A stretch of 5,280 bases of DNA from Tannerella sp. (GTDB taxonomy: Bacteria > Bacteroidota > Bacteroidia > Bacteroidales > Tannerellaceae), in assembly GCA_031275525.1 (NCBI GenBank), contig JAISOP010000302.1, forward strand, positions 1 through 5,280. Reading direction: 5' to 3'. The notes under the pieces were generated by a model. That model did not search any database, was not told the DNA's origin, and saw only the letters and a list, made by a program, of their open reading frames with translations. Shown here one piece after another: positions 1 to 5,280 of this stretch; the stretch's first letter is position 1; each line of letters starts with the position of its first letter. The position numbers were made by a program, and so were the translations under genes.

Positions 1-118
1 GCCGGTTCTGCGGAGCAAGGAAGGGCAAGGGCCTTGTATTTTGAGACCTTTACGGATGGATAGCGCCCAAGTTTTCGGTACCTTCCCCGAATGCACAAAA
101 CCATACCGCGCAAAGTAT
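1..118. other. Unassigned leader DNA, no confident gene
   Basis: This GC-rich stretch at the left edge carries no gene I can recognise. On the plus strand, frame 1 closes at a TAG at 61-63 and frame 3 at a TGA at 42-44, so either could be the last codons of a gene lying to the left, but the peptides look like nothing familiar. Frame 2 is open from position 2 and continues without a stop into the TPR gene. I found no exact match to the Bacteroidetes promoter pattern (TTTG, then TAnnTTTG about 20 bp later); the nearest is TATTTTG at 37-43, one base short. Confidence 0.4.
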
Positions 119-244
119 AATTTGTTTTCTGTTGAATATGGTTCGGATCTAACTGCTTCTAATTTATTTTCGACTGAATATGGTTTGGATCCGACTGTTT
201 CTAATTTGTTTTCTATTAAATGGGGTTTGAATTTTACGGTAAAT
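119..244 (+). repeat. Three tandem imperfect copies of a 42-bp unit
   Basis: Three back-to-back 42-bp units occupy 119-160, 161-202 and 203-244. By hand count, unit 2 matches unit 1 at 34 of 42 positions and unit 3 matches unit 1 at 30 of 42; unit 3 decays toward its end. Each begins AATTT(G/A)TTTTC. The unit is a multiple of three, so the frame that continues into the TPR gene reads as a 14-residue repeat: NLFSVEYGSDLTAS, NLFSTEYGLDPTVS, NLFSIKWGLNFTVN. Differences between units 1 and 2 are not concentrated at third codon positions, so the comparison does not show that the array is translated. The array is much more AT-rich than the coding DNA around it and lies 24 bp before the preferred TPR start. 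Confidence 0.85.
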
Positions 245-268
245 AAGAAGAATGAAACGGAATTAAGT

Positions 269-1198
269 ATGAATAAAATGATGAAAAAACTTTTGACACT
301 TATGGGGGTCGTGTTATTCGCGGCCTGCATCGGCTGCAAGGTGGGGAACAACCGGGAGGCGCAAAGCGAAAATGCGGTTGACACGGCTGCGGTCTATGAT
401 TCGATCGGGCATCTCCGGCAGGCGGCCGTCGAACGTCCGGACGACGCCGGACTTTATTACGCAATGGGCCATGCGTATGATCAGGTGGGCGATTACACGG
501 AGGCCGTCGCCTGCTATCAAAAAGTGGCCGAACTGAAACCGGACTTTGCCGGAGCCTACAACAATATGGGAAATGCGTATGATGATTTGGGAAATCATGC
601 GGAGGCCATTGCCTGTTATCGCAAGGCCGTAGAGACGGATCCCGGCTATGCCGAGGCCTATTATAATATGGGAACGGTGTATGAACATTCGGGAGATTAT
701 GCGGAGGCCGTCGCCTGCTATCAAAAAGCCGTCGAGGTCAATCCCGACTATGCCGAAGCCTATTATAACATGGGAACGACTTACCGCCGGGCGGAAAAGT
801 TTGCACAGGCCGTCGCCTGCTACCAAAAAGCCGTCGAGATACGTCCCGGCTATGTCGAGGCGCATTATAACATGGGAACGGTGTTCACTTTCCTGGAAAA
901 TTATACGGAAGCGCTCGCCTGTTTCCAAAAAGCCGTCGAGCTTGATCCCGGCCTTGAGGATGCGTACTACAACATGGGCGTGGTCTATGCCGCAGAGGGA
1001 AAATATGCGAAGGCCGTCGCCTGCTATCAAAAAGCCGTGAAGGCCAATCCCGACTTTGCCGATGCGTATTATAACATGGGCGTTGCCTTTTTCCACCTGA
1101 AAAAAGGCCGGGAGTCCGTTACGAATTTCCGGAAGGCGGCGCAACTGGGAGACGAAGAGGCCCGGGAATGGCTCGGGAAAAACGGCTACGAATGGTAG
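269..1198 (+). CDS. TPR-repeat lipoprotein, seven tetratricopeptide repeats
   Basis: This 309-residue protein has no catalytic domain and is almost wholly TPR, a helical scaffold that normally binds other proteins; its partner is unknown. The ATG at 269 is chosen because a lipoprotein-type signal starts there: MNKMMKK, a hydrophobic run LLTLMGVVLFAA, then cysteines 20 and 23, either of which could be lipidated (neither lipobox is textbook). This predicts anchoring on the outer face of the inner membrane or in the outer membrane. A low-complexity linker (about 24-43) and a half repeat (about 44-59) lead into seven 34-residue repeats at 60-93, 94-127, 128-161, 162-195, 196-229, 230-263 and 264-297, with the typical W/Y-x-x-M-G...Y...G-x-Y-x-E-A...P pattern. 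A 12-residue tail ends in YEW. Repeats 1-6 carry Cys at the same position (EAVACYQKAVE type). The frame is also open upstream to 41 or 56, but those starts would place 76 or 71 residues before the signal. No clear ribosome binding site is visible. Confidence 0.87.
   Translation: MNKMMKKLLTLMGVVLFAACIGCKVGNNREAQSENAVDTAAVYDSIGHLRQAAVERPDDAGLYYAMGHAYDQVGDYTEAVACYQKVAELKPDFAGAYNNMGNAYDDLGNHAEAIACYRKAVETDPGYAEAYYNMGTVYEHSGDYAEAVACYQKAVEVNPDYAEAYYNMGTTYRRAEKFAQAVACYQKAVEIRPGYVEAHYNMGTVFTFLENYTEALACFQKAVELDPGLEDAYYNMGVVYAAEGKYAKAVACYQKAVKANPDFADAYYNMGVAFFHLKKGRESVTNFRKAAQLGDEEAREWLGKNGYEW
446..1159 (+). repeat. Seven 102-bp tandem repeats encoding the TPR units
   Basis: The TPR array is visible at DNA level as a 102-bp period, with recurrent stretches such as GCCTGCTATCAAAAAGCCGT and TATTATAACATGGG. 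Repeats 2 to 6 are the most alike and the last is the most diverged. The similarity extends to codon choice, which suggests duplication or gene conversion within the array rather than only selection on the TPR consensus. The periodicity also explains the long spurious open frames on both strands here. Confidence 0.8.
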
Positions 1199-1204
1199 CT
1201 AAAG

Positions 1205-1246
1205 GAATGGAGAATTGAGAATGAATAATGTATAATGTATAAGGAT
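1205..1246 (+). repeat. Six 7-bp tandem units abutting the DAHP synthase start
   Basis: The spacer between the TPR stop (TAG 1196-1198) and the next gene splits cleanly into six heptads: GAATGGA, GAATTGA, GAATGAA, TAATGTA, TAATGTA, TAAGGAT. The array ends immediately before the ATG at 1247. Read on the minus strand it gives the IIHYSFSILHS-type peptide that I recall from spurious ORFs in many Bacteroidales intergenic regions, so it probably belongs to a dispersed intergenic repeat class. It contains several ATGs (1207, 1221, 1228, 1235), of which only 1235 is in frame with the gene. I see no hairpin terminator for the TPR gene here. Confidence 0.75.
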
Positions 1247-2320
1247 ATGAAAGAAGAATTTAAACTGGAATCAATTTTACTGCCGGGCGTGAGCACAGAG
1301 CGTCCGGTGGTCATTGCCGGGCCGTGCAGCGCGGAGACGGAAGCGCAGGTGCTGAAAACGGCACACAGCCTGGCGGCCAAAGGCATCAAACTTTTCCGCG
1401 CGGGGATATGGAAACCGCGCACCAAACCGGGCGGCTTCGAGGGCGTCGGCTCCCTCGGACTGGCATGGCTCAAGCGGGTGAAGGAGGAAACGGGCATGTA
1501 TGTGGCTACCGAAGTGGCCACGCGCGACCATGTCTTCGAAGCCCTCAAAGCCGGCATCGACCTGCTGTGGATCGGCGCACGGTCGTCGGCCAACCCCTTC
1601 ATGATGCAGGACCTGGCCGACGCCCTGAAGGGTACCGACCTGCCGGTGCTGGTCAAAAACCCGGTCAATCCCGACCTCGAACTCTGGATCGGCGCCATGC
1701 AGCGGCTTCACGACGCCGGCGTGCGGCGCCTGGGCGTCATCCACCGCGGATTCAGCTCGTACGACAAAAAAATCTACCGCAACCTGCCCCTGTGGCACAT
1801 CCCCATCGAGCTGCGACGCCGCTGTCCCGGACTGCCCATCTTCTGCGACCCGAGTCACATCGGCGGCAAACGCGAACTGATCGCGCCACTCTGCCAGCAG
1901 GCTATGGAACTGAGCTTCGACGGGCTGATCGTCGAATCGCACTGCTCCCCCGACGAGGCCTGGAGCGACGCCGCACAGCAGATCACGCCCGACGTGCTCG
2001 ACTATGTCCTCAGCCTGCTGGTGATCCGCGACTCCACCCAGACCACCGAAAACCTCGCCGCCCTGCGCCGACAAATCGACGGCATCGACGAGGGACTGCT
2101 CGAAATGCTGGCCAAGCGGATGCGCATCTCGCGCGAAATAGGCATCTACAAGAAGGAACACAACATGCCCGTCCTTCAGACGCCACGCTACGGCGAGATC
2201 CTGGAAAACCGCTCCAGGGCAGCCGCTGCCATGGACCTGAATCCCGACTTTATCGAGAAAATCATGAAAGAGATTCACGAGGAATCCGTCAGGCAGCAAA
2301 TGAACCTCATGACCGTTTAA
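1247..2320 (+). CDS. Bifunctional DAHP synthase (type I-beta)/chorismate mutase (AroQ)
   Basis: This cytosolic enzyme condenses phosphoenolpyruvate and erythrose 4-phosphate to DAHP and also converts chorismate to prephenate. It has 357 residues from the ATG at 1247. The DAHP synthase domain (about 20-255) shows IAGPCSAE with metal Cys27, KPRTKPGGF (56-64), TEV (88-90), WIGARSSANPF (108-118), VKNPVNPD (136-143), HRGFSSY (166-172), CDPSHIGGKR (200-209, metal His204) and VESH...WSDAAQQ (metal Glu230 and probably Asp241). The AroQ domain (about 268-353) aligns with E. coli chorismate mutase: Arg274, Arg291, Lys302, Arg314, Ser347 and Gln351 match Arg11, Arg28, Lys39, Arg51, Ser84 and Gln88. The E. 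coli Asp48 and Glu52 positions hold Gln311 and Tyr315. In-frame ATG 1235 would add four residues but lies inside the 7-bp repeat. Enzymes of this architecture from Prevotella and Porphyromonas have been studied, and the two domains influence each other allosterically. tyrA follows after 13 bp, so co-transcription is likely. Confidence 0.95.
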   Translation: MKEEFKLESILLPGVSTERPVVIAGPCSAETEAQVLKTAHSLAAKGIKLFRAGIWKPRTKPGGFEGVGSLGLAWLKRVKEETGMYVATEVATRDHVFEALKAGIDLLWIGARSSANPFMMQDLADALKGTDLPVLVKNPVNPDLELWIGAMQRLHDAGVRRLGVIHRGFSSYDKKIYRNLPLWHIPIELRRRCPGLPIFCDPSHIGGKRELIAPLCQQAMELSFDGLIVESHCSPDEAWSDAAQQITPDVLDYVLSLLVIRDSTQTTENLAALRRQIDGIDEGLLEMLAKRMRISREIGIYKKEHNMPVLQTPRYGEILENRSRAAAAMDLNPDFIEKIMKEIHEESVRQQMNLMTV

Positions 2321-2333
2321 CCGCCCGCAGCCG

Positions 2334-3110
2334 ATGAAAATACTCATACTGGGCGCCGGCAAGATGGGGTCGTTCTTCACCGACCTGCTGAGTTTCGACC
2401 ACGAAGTGGCCGTACTGGAAAAAGACCCCCGACGCCTGCGCTTCATCTACAACGCCCTCCGGATGCGCTCCGCCGAAGAAATCCGGGACTTTGACCCCGG
2501 ACTGGTCATCAACTGCGTAACGCTGAATCACACCCTGGAGGCGTTCGAAGAGATACGCCCCTTCCTCAAGCCGGGGTGCATCCTCTCCGACGTGGCCTCG
2601 GTCAAGACCCACCTCCGGGCCTTTTACCAAACCTGCGGCCTGCCGTACGTCTCCACCCACCCGATGTTCGGCCCCACGTTTGCCAACCTGAGCAACCTGG
2701 AGAACGAAAACACGATCGTCATCAGCGAAGGCGACCACCTGGGGAAAATCTTTTTCAAAGACCAGTACCACCGGCTGAAGCTGAACGTCTTCGAATACAC
2801 CTTCGAGGAGCACGACCGCGTCGTAGCCTATTCGTTGGGTATCCCCTTCGCCTCCACGCTGGTCTTTGCCGCCACCATGGTTCACCAGGATGCCCCCGGG
2901 ACCACCTTCCGGCGTCACATGAAGATAGCCCGCGGACTGATGTCCGAAGACGATTACCTGCTCACCGAAATCCTCTTCAACCCCCGGACTCCCCGGCAAA
3001 TCGAGCGTATCCAACGCGAACTGACCGACCTGCAGGACATGATCCGCCGCCGGGACACGGAGGCCATGAAAAGCTATCTGGCCCGCCTGCGGAAGAAAAT
3101 CGAATCCTGA
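2334..3110 (+). CDS. tyrA: Prephenate dehydrogenase
   Basis: TyrA oxidatively decarboxylates prephenate to 4-hydroxyphenylpyruvate, the last step before transamination to tyrosine. The 258-residue protein opens with a Rossmann nucleotide-binding motif, GAGKMG (7-12); acidic Glu29 at the end of the second strand favours NAD+ over NADP+ (inference). Other family landmarks are LSDVASVK (84-91), THPMFGPT (108-115) with His109 at the catalytic histidine position, and EEHDRVVAYSLGIPF (158-172), comparable to the EHD segment of E. coli TyrA. The C-terminal part (about 175-258) is helical, as expected for the dimerisation domain. There is no fused chorismate mutase and no C-terminal ACT domain, so tyrosine feedback through an ACT domain is not expected. 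The gene starts 13 bp after the DAHP synthase/chorismate mutase stop, placing the enzymes that make and use prephenate in one likely transcript. It is followed by a convergent gene. Confidence 0.93.
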   Translation: MKILILGAGKMGSFFTDLLSFDHEVAVLEKDPRRLRFIYNALRMRSAEEIRDFDPGLVINCVTLNHTLEAFEEIRPFLKPGCILSDVASVKTHLRAFYQTCGLPYVSTHPMFGPTFANLSNLENENTIVISEGDHLGKIFFKDQYHRLKLNVFEYTFEEHDRVVAYSLGIPFASTLVFAATMVHQDAPGTTFRRHMKIARGLMSEDDYLLTEILFNPRTPRQIERIQRELTDLQDMIRRRDTEAMKSYLARLRKKIES

Positions 3111-3172
3111 ACCGGGATTTTGGTTTTCGGGACGCCGGGTGTAGGGCAAAATGTTATGGGAACCCAAGAATC

Positions 3173-3251
3173 AAAGAAGATTCAAAGATTCAAGGATTCA
3201 AAAATTCAATAGGCTTGTTTTTTTGAATCCTTGAATCTTTGAATCTTCTTT
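3173..3251. terminator. Perfect 32-bp inverted repeat, possible bidirectional terminator
   Basis: Arm 3173-3204 and arm 3220-3251 are exact reverse complements over 32 bp, separated by a 15-nt loop (3205-3219). The element lies between convergent genes, 62 bp after the tyrA stop, and its right arm overlaps the stop codon of the minus-strand gene by two bases, so it would end both transcripts. It is not a textbook intrinsic terminator: the stem has only 8 G-C pairs, the A5/T7 runs sit at the loop end, and each outer edge offers only a CTTCTTT tract. Roles such as mRNA 3'-end protection or simply a repeat-derived palindrome are also possible. Confidence 0.6.
3180..3211 (+). repeat. Four tandem 8-bp units (ATTCAANN) inside the palindrome
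   Basis: The left part of the inverted repeat reads as four exact-length octamers: ATTCAAAG (3180-3187), ATTCAAGG (3188-3195), ATTCAAAA (3196-3203) and ATTCAATA (3204-3211). The right arm carries the complementary series TTGAATCC (3223-3230), TTGAATCT (3231-3238) and TTGAATCT (3239-3246). A diverged AATCAAAG precedes the array at 3169-3176. The palindrome is therefore made of a short tandem repeat and its inverted copy. Confidence 0.8.
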
Positions 3252-5280
3252 ATAGTTTGTGAATGACTTTCAGCATCTGCTCGCCCAGTCCGACGGTGTA
3301 TCCGCGAGAGACGAAGACGATGCGTCCGAACGAGTCGGCAATGACAAAGAGCGGCAAGCGGTCGGCGGCAGCATCCGGCAGCTTCAAGGCCTCGGCCAGC
3401 ATGTCGGCGATGCGTCCGTCCGTATCCACACCGTAGGTAACGGTGGAGGGCAGGGCGCCGAATTCTTTCGGGTCATACTGCCGCAACGCCTCTTCGTCCT
3501 TGAAGAGGAAAATCAGGCGCCTGTTCCAACGCTCGAAGTCCTCCCCCAACCGGGCGATGTCGTGCAGCGCATGGTTGGTCGGCTCCTGCCGCGCCGCCAG
3601 CAGCGCGACTACGAAATAGCCGCGTCCGGCCACGCTAAGTATCGACCGCTCCTCTCCGCCATCGGCCGGGCGGAAGACGGCTTCGGGATCCAAGCTGCCG
3701 ATCACCCGGATATCCTCCGCACTTTCGCGCATCACCAGTTCCGTCGATGTCTGCTCGCCGGCCTTCACCGTAAACGACACCACGCGTGCCAGCACCTTGC
3801 CGTTCGCCAGGCGCGTGCCGCTGGTCAGCAGGTAATGACCTTCGTCCATGGGCAGCGGGCGCTTCAGGATGCCGGCCCAGGAGTCGCCCTGCTCCATGTC
3901 GGCCGCGGCGTTTCGCCGGTCGAAGTTCAGCGTCTGCAACTGCGCGTTCGGACGTAGTTTGGCGATGGTGAAATGCGTGTAATACTTCGGGTTGTCCAGC
4001 GCGGGGACGGGCGAGTAAGAGGCCGTCACAAAACCCTGCCGGGCGATGCCGGGGCGGCCGGCTTCAAAGTCAACGTCTATCCACTGATTCCGGTAATACT
4101 GCGCCTTGCCGGTCACGCGCTCGATGCGTGCCGGGATACCCATGCTGCGTGCCAGCGCCACAAAGAAGACTTGCCGCGAACGGGCGTCGGCCATGCGTGC
4201 CTTCCACACGCCGGCCGGCATGACGGGGATGCGCTGCGGATTGAGTTCGTCCCTTACGGCAACGTGCCTGCCGACCCAGTCAACCAGCGTCTGCGGGTTA
4301 TTGCGTGCGGAATCCGTCAACTCGGCCGGCGCCTGCTCTGCAAAGAAGCTTTTGTAGGGCGTCAGCAGTTCGCCGGCCACACGCGGATTGAGGACATACT
4401 GCCGGAACAGTTCCGCCTCGGTAGCGGAAAACGGGTCCCCGGTCGGCAGGTCGCGGCAGAGGCCGGGCGCAATGGCGGGCGTGTGATGCAGATGGTCGAA
4501 GAGCGTGGCAGCCGGCGTGTCGCGCAGGTCTTTCTCCGAAACCGTTTCCAGGAGCGACAGGGCTAAGGGACGCAACTCGGCCGGCGCGTCGCGCAGGAAG
4601 GTCTCGATCTCCGCCCAATTGCCGCGGCTTTTCGGGAGAATCTGCTTTGTCTTCTCCGCGTCAATCGACAGTTCGGCCGCCAGGGCCGCCGCCTTTTCCT
4701 CCGCAGGGAAAGTGGCGACGTAGGCATTGCGAATCCGGTCTTCCTCCGCCAGGCGCAGGGCGTTTGCCTCCTTTTGCGCCTCCGTAGCCGTGGCCGGGAT
4801 CATCCCTTCCGGCGGTGGCGTCATGTCCCACTCCTCGACGATTTCATCACCCGGCTGACGGTCCAGGACGATCGTGACGCTATCCTCCTTCCCGAAGCCG
4901 ACCCGTCCGTATCCGAAACGCCCGTCCTTGGTGGCCCAGGCCAGCATGTCGCCCTTCCCCGCCGAGAGCGAGCAGCATCCGTTGCCGTCCGTCGTTTTCC
5001 GTGCAACGGAGTAGAACTCGGCATAGTTGTAAAGCTTGAACTCCACCGACGCACCGGCTACCGGGCGGTGGTCCGTGTCCGCGACCGTCACCACGACGCG
5101 GGCGGCGGGCGCATAGTTGCGGATGACGTTGATTTCCGTGTAACATTCCGTCTGTTCCATGACTTCCTCCGTCCCTCCGTAGCGGCCGAAGACCTTGGTG
5201 TGCATCAGCATCCCGCGGGCGGCGGGCGCGTTGAACCAGGCCAGGTTCAGCACCGGTTCCGGCTCGCAGGCGCCGAGGAA
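3250..5280 (-). CDS. Transglutaminase-fold/thioredoxin-like protein, 5' end beyond window
   Basis: The frame is open to the right edge, so this is the C-terminal 676 residues of a longer protein (residue 1 here = codon 5278-5280). It starts FLGACEPEP, which resembles the segment I recall just after an N-terminal transglutaminase domain in Bacteroidales relatives. Residues about 59-140 look like an Ig-like/carboxypeptidase-regulatory domain (RPVAGASVEFKLYNYAEFYS, then TDGNGCCSLSAGKGD). A charged helical stretch (about 165-330) includes SEKDLRDTP. Residues about 335-440 hold a transglutaminase-core-like segment (SRQVFFVALARSMGIPAR), but Trp359 sits where the catalytic Cys is expected, and QW (399-400) lacks the usual His. 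A beta-rich region follows, then a thioredoxin-like tail (about 549-676; PLFVIADSFGRIVFVSRGY) without CxxC. No cysteine follows residue 275. The enzymatic role is unknown; an exported or periplasmic scaffold or peptide-binding protein is one guess. TAA 3250-3252 overlaps the inverted repeat. Confidence 0.82.
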   Translation of the reverse strand, partial: FLGACEPEPVLNLAWFNAPAARGMLMHTKVFGRYGGTEEVMEQTECYTEINVIRNYAPAARVVVTVADTDHRPVAGASVEFKLYNYAEFYSVARKTTDGNGCCSLSAGKGDMLAWATKDGRFGYGRVGFGKEDSVTIVLDRQPGDEIVEEWDMTPPPEGMIPATATEAQKEANALRLAEEDRIRNAYVATFPAEEKAAALAAELSIDAEKTKQILPKSRGNWAEIETFLRDAPAELRPLALSLLETVSEKDLRDTPAATLFDHLHHTPAIAPGLCRDLPTGDPFSATEAELFRQYVLNPRVAGELLTPYKSFFAEQAPAELTDSARNNPQTLVDWVGRHVAVRDELNPQRIPVMPAGVWKARMADARSRQVFFVALARSMGIPARIERVTGKAQYYRNQWIDVDFEAGRPGIARQGFVTASYSPVPALDNPKYYTHFTIAKLRPNAQLQTLNFDRRNAAADMEQGDSWAGILKRPLPMDEGHYLLTSGTRLANGKVLARVVSFTVKAGEQTSTELVMRESAEDIRVIGSLDPEAVFRPADGGEERSILSVAGRGYFVVALLAARQEPTNHALHDIARLGEDFERWNRRLIFLFKDEEALRQYDPKEFGALPSTVTYGVDTDGRIADMLAEALKLPDAAADRLPLFVIADSFGRIVFVSRGYTVGLGEQMLKVIHKL

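Noticed and set aside
119..244. CRISPR-like array
   Set aside because: The units are contiguous with no spacers and have diverged by about 20-30 percent.
119..244. Bacteroidetes sigma-factor promoter within the 42-bp units
   Set aside because: Each unit has TAATTTG or TAATTTA at its start, but the spacing inside the motif is one base short of TAnnTTTG and the TTTG at 184-187 is only 14 bp upstream of the one at 202.
41..268. TTG 41 or ATG 56 as the start of the TPR protein
   Set aside because: Both would bury a well-formed lipoprotein signal (starting at 269) 71-76 residues into the protein. The upstream part is repeat-derived and unlike the rest of the gene.
119..268. Aromatic leader-peptide attenuator for the aro genes
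   Set aside because: The 14-residue repeats contain Phe, Tyr and Trp, but there is no stop before the TPR gene, no alternative hairpins or terminator were visible, and a 930-bp gene separates the array from the aro pair.
314..1144. Long minus-strand open frame and a plus-strand open frame at 648-1040 inside the TPR gene
   Set aside because: Both simply reflect the 102-bp periodicity of the TPR array: a unit free of stops in another frame stays free of stops when repeated.
1235..1246. ATG 1235 as the DAHP synthase start
   Set aside because: It lies inside the 7-bp repeat and adds only MYKD. The ATG at 1247 directly follows the array and fits the usual short N-terminus; 1235 cannot be strictly excluded.
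1277..2446. Long open frames antisense to and overlapping the DAHP synthase gene (also 1324-2337 on plus)
   Set aside because: GC-rich DNA leaves long alternative frames open. The encoded peptides have no recognisable motifs, whereas the chosen frame has every DAHP synthase motif.
3259..4566. Plus-strand open frames opposite the transglutaminase-like gene
   Set aside because: They are low-complexity Arg/Gly/His/Gln-rich shadows of a conserved minus-strand gene.
5251..5253. GTG start for the minus-strand gene
   Set aside because: The frame continues open to the window edge with a plausible coding segment, so the true start lies outside.

Overview
The window looks like a chromosomal segment of a Bacteroidales bacterium with GC-rich coding DNA. 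This rests on three things: a DAHP synthase with a C-terminal chorismate mutase domain followed directly by tyrA, a convergent gene for a large transglutaminase-fold/thioredoxin-like protein of a kind common in this order, and no clear Shine-Dalgarno sequences. The genus cannot be fixed from the sequence. A GC-rich member such as a Tannerella- or Alistipes-like organism would fit, but this is only an impression.

Layout, left to right. Positions 1-268 hold no confident gene; they contain three imperfect tandem copies of a 42-bp AT-rich unit (119-244). Positions 269-1198 (+) encode a probable lipoprotein made almost entirely of seven tetratricopeptide repeats. Positions 1205-1246 are six 7-bp tandem units that end exactly at the preferred ATG of the next gene. 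Positions 1247-2320 (+) encode the fused DAHP synthase-chorismate mutase, and 2334-3110 (+) encode prephenate dehydrogenase (tyrA), 13 bp downstream. Positions 3173-3251 are a perfect 32-bp inverted repeat, itself built from 8-bp tandem units, between the convergent genes. Positions 3250-5280 (-) are the C-terminal part of a large protein with an Ig-like/carboxypeptidase-regulatory-like domain, a degenerate transglutaminase-like domain and a thioredoxin-like tail. Its N-terminus lies beyond the right edge.

The two aromatic genes form a pathway unit. The fusion makes DAHP, the first committed shikimate intermediate, and later converts chorismate to prephenate; TyrA oxidises prephenate to 4-hydroxyphenylpyruvate for tyrosine. 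The phenylalanine-branch genes (prephenate dehydratase, aminotransferase) that I recall beside this pair in related genomes are not in the window; the TPR gene occupies the upstream position. I see no clear functional link between the TPR or transglutaminase-like proteins and aromatic synthesis.

I found no complete new defence or mobile system. The most unusual aspects are that every intergenic spacer is built of short tandem repeats with different unit lengths (42, 7 and 8 bp), that the open frame upstream of the TPR gene runs through the 42-bp array, and that the transglutaminase-like domain in view lacks its catalytic residues.
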